A stretch of DNA of 64,000 bases from Metallyticus violacea. Lineage: Eukaryota > Arthropoda > Insecta > Mantodea > Metallyticidae. Position 1 is the stretch's first letter; the number at the start of each line of letters is the position of its first letter. The position numbers and the translations under genes were made by a program. The stretch is from positions 82,145,001 to 82,209,000 of the forward strand of contig CM060835.1 in assembly GCA_030762175.1 (NCBI GenBank), in the 5' to 3' direction. The notes beneath the pieces were generated by a model. It worked only from the letters and a program-made list of their open reading frames with translations, did no database searches and was not told the origin of the DNA. This document shows positions 59,640 to 64,000 of this stretch, piece after piece.

Positions 59640-59889
59640 GTTGATTTGGTTTATTTATGGATACTCTTTAACATCTCAGGTCATTAGCATCCATTCATTT
59701 CAGGGTGTGATACTGCCAATAAATTTTGCTCAGAGGCTTCTTCTTTCAGGCTTGAGGTTCTTTTATGTGCTACAAATGTATATGACATAGGACCCACCTC
59801 CCCTTCCGAAGAAAGCCATACTTAGGATTTTTACGCCTGAAAAAATCCACCGATCCTGGCAAGGATTGAACCCGCAATCTTCGGTCTAC
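59640..59889 (-). mobile_element. SINE family B, decayed
   Basis: Recognisable body (ATCTCAGGTCATTAGCATCC, CAGGCTTGAGGTTCTTTTAT on the plus strand) and a decayed box B. The tRNA-like head is cut off. Possible short target duplication ATGAGCT on both sides. Lies in a FARSB intron. Confidence 0.8.
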
Positions 59890-60008
59890 GTATGAGCTGT
59901 GACAGAATCTTGTTGGATAAAGATGAAATCACACTAGCTGTTGATTAATTCTCTAAAAAAATAGGGGCAAAATTGCATTTACATATGCTACAGTTATGTT
60001 ATATGGTT

Positions 60009-60250
60009 CTAACTTTTAATGTAGTTTTTGCAAAGAGCCATACGAAATGCCTGTTTATTGTGAAAGATATCCAGGTGATTTTTGGGAGAATTTTTACAAT
60101 GATGATCAACATAATCTAATGTTTCTTCAGCTAGAATCCTATGCTGCCTGTTGGGAAGAGTATAGATTGTTGTACAACCTGAAACTTTTACACCCTGGAA
60201 TCTTTCTTCAAATCGTCTTTGGACTCGATAAGCTGATTGAGTTAACAATA
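60009..60250 (-). pseudogene. Helix-turn-helix relic of a repetitive transposon-like gene
   Basis: Minus strand: SAYRVQRRFEERFQGVKVSG, then CTTIYTLPNR, then ILAEETLDYVDHHCKNSPKN. The spacing resembles the N-terminal helix-turn-helix domain (VQRRFxxxFxxxxPxxxTIxxLxxKF) found on many insect mobile-element proteins, often called DUF4817. No catalytic part follows. Confidence 0.5.
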
Positions 60251-60737
60251 TGAATTGTTATTAAATACACAATGTGCAGTGAAAAAAATATATTGAGTCA
60301 TAAATCACGATTAAATGCAGAACAAAACACATCACTCGTAATTACTGAATTGAACTCGGCCACGATCAGATCCATGCTGACAAAAGCATGTGTGACCTTG
60401 TTCCTGTCAATGGAGGAAAACACATAGGCATTTCTTATGGCTCTGAGCAAAGAGTTGAATTGGCATTCTGGTGCAGATCATCTTCACAAAATTGCTTGGA
60501 AACACAGCAAAGGAGAAAGTGGTTGATTTTTTTTTTAATCCATTTAAAAAAAGTTACACTCTTATAGTAATTTTTAAATTAGACAAAATATGTTACTTAC
60601 TTACTTTTTTTTTTAATCACTTCAAAATCGAGGAAAAACTAGGCTTGTATACCACTCTGACATGGTAAAGTAAGAACCTAGCCAATTAATAGACATAAGT
60701 ATATGAGCAGAAAACTAATGTGTGTATTTTTCAAAGA

Positions 60738-60990
60738 TATGGTAGTGGAGGCATGGCCATACAGTTAGACTTTTCTCCTCCCACCTAGGCAGCTTGGGTT
60801 CAATTCTAGCGGCCATAAGTGCCATTTCTCCAGCCATCCATTCTGCCATTGCTCATCAATCTGTCCCCCATCTTCACCATCATTAACATAATACAGTAGC
60901 CTGCTGAATTTTTAAGTACATATTTACAAATAGACTTGTTACTGCCCTCTCTTGCTGCTATGCATAACTCCATTGTCTGTACAGCAGGTA
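60738..60990 (+). mobile_element. Possible third tRNA-derived SINE
   Basis: A tRNA-like head: box A-like TGGCCATACAGTTAGAC and box B-like GGGTTCAATTCTAG about 45 nt later, followed by a C-rich body. Single copy in this window, so the call rests on the two promoter boxes only. Confidence 0.35.
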
Positions 60991-61039
60991 GTTGGCATTA
61001 GAACCTACTATTTCAGAGATGTTTACAGTTTACAGTTAT

Positions 61040-61075
61040 GCCTTTAGTAGGTACTATCTACTACCTACTAAAGGC
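61040..61075. repeat. Perfect 14-bp hairpin
   Basis: GCCTTTAGTAGGTA, an 8-nt loop, then its exact complement. In a FARSB intron; no T-run follows. Confidence 0.7.
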
Positions 61076-62046
61076 TGCATCTTCTTGATTTGACATGGTA
61101 GGTTGTTACTCATACCATTCTATTTGATTACCTAGTTTACACTGGTGCCTGCTAAACAAAATTTCATGCTAGTCTTCTGATAACTAACATTTTTTTCATT
61201 TATGCACTTTAAATCTTGAAAATCTCATTACCTTATAGGTTCTATTACTCTAATTACTCTGTATTTTAAAAGGATATTAGAAAAACCTGTATTGTGAAGA
61301 TTTTGCAGAATTGGAAAAATATTTCAAGGTTTGAAGGAGATAAATGAATAGCTTAGAAATATATGTCTGCACAAGAAATAAATTGCGAAATTTTAGGTAA
61401 CTGATCATTCTTGTGGATGATCACTTTCTGAGTAAGGATTTGAAGGAATAACCAAAATGTACATGCAAACAATAAACTGAGTATAAACCAGAAATGTAAC
61501 ATCCTTGTGGATGAATCCATTTTCTGAATTTGAGGAGGTTTTACAAGTCATATTAAAAAAATATAAAGGAGAAAATACCTGAGTAAATATAGAATTTAAT
61601 GTATGTATAATTTAGTACATAATAACACAAGCTGTACCATCTCTAAATCACAATGACAGCCAATGTCCATTCATCAGCAGCTATTGAGAAGCTTCTTAAG
61701 TCAAAAAAAACTTTGCTGTAAAAAACAAGAATCACCTGCACCCTCTACTACTGTGCCTACATAAATGGATTTACAGATAAAATAGTACGAATATCCTAAA
61801 TAAAAGTATTTTACTAGAGACCTAACCACAATCTACAATTCTTTCTATGACCAGTAAAAGACTGCTCAGATACCTCTTGTCTTGAAAGGTGTATACAGCA
61901 ATCACAAATTTGGCAAGATACATTGAGTAGTCACCATTTTTTACACACAAGGAAGACTGAACTTTATGCCCCAAGGACATGAATTAACTCTGGCAGAGCA
62001 TTCCATTTCCACCGAATACAAAACATTTAATAACACTCTCTTGTTG

Positions 62047-62322
62047 GTACCGCCACCGGTGGCTGAGGTCGTTAAGGCATGGACTCGTGAGCAGGGGGTC
62101 TGGGATTCAAATCCCACCAGAACCATCCTCCATGACTGAGGTTTTTTCCAGGTTTTTCAGTCCTCATAAATGGTAAATGCTGGGGAGGTACACTAACCTT
62201 AGGCCTGGAAAGTTTCCTTCCTTAAAAATAAATCCTTTCCCAATATTTCATCTTGTGTATCATCAGTATCCATTGCCTGTGGTGCATCTGTAGCAAAAAC
62301 GGATGCTAAACACCATTCATTC
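62047..62322 (+). mobile_element. SINE family A in a FARSB intron
   Basis: Plus orientation: CCGGTGGCTGAGGTCGTTAA head, GGGATTCAAATCCCACC box B, GCCTGTGGTGCATCTGTAGC near the end. Perfect 14-bp duplications ACACTCTCTTGTTG at 62033-62046 and 62323-62336. Confidence 0.9.
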
Positions 62323-62418
62323 ACACTCTCTTGTTGTCAAGGAAGTATTAGGAATATACAAAAATATAGTATGAACAGGGGTGCTGGCATATGGTTCAGC
62401 AATATCAGGAAAATGTTA

Positions 62419-62470
62419 GAGAACTAATCCATCTTCTGAACTCAGAGAACTAATCCATCTTCTGAACTCA
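62419..62470. repeat. 26-bp perfect tandem duplication
   Basis: Two identical 26-bp units beginning GAGAACTAATCCATC, directly adjacent, in a FARSB intron. Confidence 0.8.
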
Positions 62471-63570
62471 ACCAATCAGGATTATGTGAGTAGGGCTCAC
62501 CTACAACCTGTTTGTGTGGGTACATCACAGAGTTGACACTGGTATTCCTCCCAAGTAGCCTTCCAACAGCTTAAAAAGCAAAGCTGAGACTACGAGAAAT
62601 ATCAGCTTCAGAACAGCAGATGGTTAAATCGCTAAGAAGTGGCAATGCCCAAAAGTCAGGGATACCAGCCACAAAGCCTAAGAATCCACAAATTTATATA
62701 TTATTAATTTGTTAAAATAGTTACCAATACAAAATGCAAACCCAAAATGATGCTTACCATGTTTGGCATATATATACAGAAAGAGTAAAGATTTGAAGTG
62801 TGCTTCATACGCCAATGAATTCATGTTCATTACCAGCATCTGTATTGCAAGTCAAAAGATCCACCTTACTGCTACATACTTAATATACATAATATTTTAC
62901 ATGTTATATACAGTGAGGTTATTTGAGTTACAAGCCAGCAGATTGTGGCTATGTACTGGGAGAAACCAGTCTAGGCCATATAATGCATGTATATAGGTAG
63001 TAGCTTGTTAGCTTAAGGGAGGCTTTATCAGTGAGTGGTTGTGCTTTTTATTGTGTGTCAATTGTTTTTGTTACTTATACACATAGTCTTGAATGGATTT
63101 TTATGTATGATGCATATGTGAAAACTCATTCTTGCTCTTATGGTAGAGCAACTCGCAAGAAAATATCCTGGTAATTCTGCTCCAGGGTGAGAAACTTTTC
63201 AACTTGTTAAAAAGTTCACAAGACAAAATTTCTCAATGATGAGAAATGTGTTTTGAACTGGCGTGTTCTTACAATAGAAAAATTTGATGAAATGAAGATA
63301 TGTCCTATGCAGATGCTGGCAATATATTACTGCTAAATTACATTATTTGCAATATCTCTTGTAACACAGGTTGGTGTTTTAAATATAGCCTCATTTTATA
63401 CTTTCAGTGAACATATTACTAATACTGTCTTTATGCTTTCCAACTCTATCTTCCTTTTTTATGTTGTCATGGCTGCACTTCCCCAGTAAGCAACTGGTCT
63501 TTAATTCAAATAACTTCATTGTATTTGTAAATACACAGTATAATAAGTTGAGATGCTAATAGTAGCCTAC

Positions 63571-64000
63571 CTTAATTTCATCCCCAGAATTCAGCACTTC
63601 TGACTTCAGACACATTCTCGTCAGCATCTTAGCAATATGGTTTGGTGTTTCAGAAATTCCTATGTAATTGTTGACTTTCTTCGCATTTATCACCTCATCC
63701 CTGTATCTCAGTTTAGGAAAAAGATCCACTGTACCATTTGGTTGGACAATTTCACAATATTCTGCATTATATTTCTCTTTACAGTAGATACTGAACATAC
63801 ATATAAGAGTATCTAACACAATTACTGCCTTGTTTAAATCAAGTGCTGTGCACTCAATGAACACATTTTTTGTGTTGAGTGTAATTTTTGTATGATTTCC
63901 ATTAATGATTGGTGGCAATGAAAGAACAACACCATTGCTATCATAAATTACTGGATACACTGGGCTATCTTTTATGATGTGCAGATAATGTTTCAGTTGA
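63571..64000 (-). CDS. FARSB: Phenylalanyl-tRNA synthetase beta subunit, exon (5' part beyond window)
   Basis: Cytosolic PheRS beta subunit, partner of the alpha subunit in the heterotetramer that charges tRNA-Phe. The minus-strand frame is open to the window edge and reads YPVIYDSNGVVLSLPPIING, then IFIECTALDLNKA and ETPNHIAKMLTRMCLKSEV. These are hallmark stretches of the end of the B3/4 (editing) domain and the start of the B5 domain in eukaryotic PheRS beta. The exon ends in phase 0 after ATT AAG, at a donor GTAGGC (63570 downward). The next exon continues with GTT GAG GTT CCT, restoring the family's IxVEVPPTRxD join. The first exons lie beyond 64000, so no start codon is present; a GTG at 63960 is internal, not a start. 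Family recognition is from memory of eukaryotic FARSB. Confidence 0.96.

Larger units (their letters stand above)
55948..63570 (-). other. Large FARSB intron
   Basis: The 7.6-kb intron between two FARSB exons. It holds the repetitive protein fragments at 57 kb, SINEs at 59.6, 60.7 and 62.0 kb, a helix-turn-helix relic at 60.0 kb and small hairpins. Boundaries: donor GTAGGC at 63570 and acceptor TTTTAG at 55948, both on the minus strand. Confidence 0.85.

Noticed and set aside
1..64000. CRISPR arrays, operons, phage or bacterial features
   Set aside because: Introns, SINEs, LINEs and mariners show eukaryotic nuclear DNA; no regularly spaced repeats were seen.

Overview
The window looks like AT-rich, repeat-dense nuclear DNA of an arthropod, probably an insect. 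This is inferred from the eukaryotic split-gene structure, the phenylalanyl-tRNA synthetase beta gene, and the mix of mariner elements, Penelope-like elements (PLEs), LINEs and tRNA-derived SINEs. No species is identified. There is no prokaryotic or organellar signal and no intact tRNA or rRNA gene.

Host genes. The one certain gene is FARSB (cytosolic phenylalanyl-tRNA synthetase beta subunit). It lies on the minus strand at the right end, with three consecutive exons at 64000-63571 (continuing off the window), 55947-55564 and 53721-53371 (stop codon). A second locus is proposed here on the plus strand: a CpG-rich stretch at 37.55-38.2 kb, a short first coding exon (38133-38194) and a phase-matched second exon (41161-41275). 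Together they would encode the start of a small membrane protein that I do not recognise. An orphan exon-like block at 12102-12249 is weaker.

Mobile DNA by region. 0-9.8 kb: a SINE with target-site duplications (TSDs), a decayed mariner with terminal inverted repeats (TIRs; 2093-3357), a 36-bp SINE tail and a decayed PLE (4830-6200). 9.8-11.6 kb: a PLE flanked by inverted copies of its own terminal region, with a hammerhead-ribozyme motif and a long fold-back inside. 19.2-20.1 kb: a 5'-truncated LINE with a 16-bp TSD. 22.7-30 kb: a stack of a PLE, an R1/I-like LINE with endonuclease, reverse transcriptase and RNase H, and a jockey/CR1-like LINE ending in an ATT microsatellite. Two short PLE-related insertions interrupt the stack. 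33.5-34.6 kb: SINE copies and a 319-bp tandem duplication. 38.7-46 kb: two mariners, several SINEs and a third short PLE-related unit. 46.2-52.3 kb: a LINE interrupted by two SINEs of one family, one of another, and a whole PLE. 53.9-55.1 kb: a mariner in a FARSB intron. 56-63 kb: the other FARSB intron, with SINEs and fragments of a repetitive protein family.

The most interesting signal is a family of short units (about 190-300 bp, at 24.2, 29.1 and 42.2 kb). Each is flanked by 10-14 bp TSDs, and each carries a hammerhead-like core enclosed in a longer stem, resembling the terminal region of the PLE at 10 kb. They look like non-autonomous, ribozyme-bearing retroelements mobilised by PLEs.
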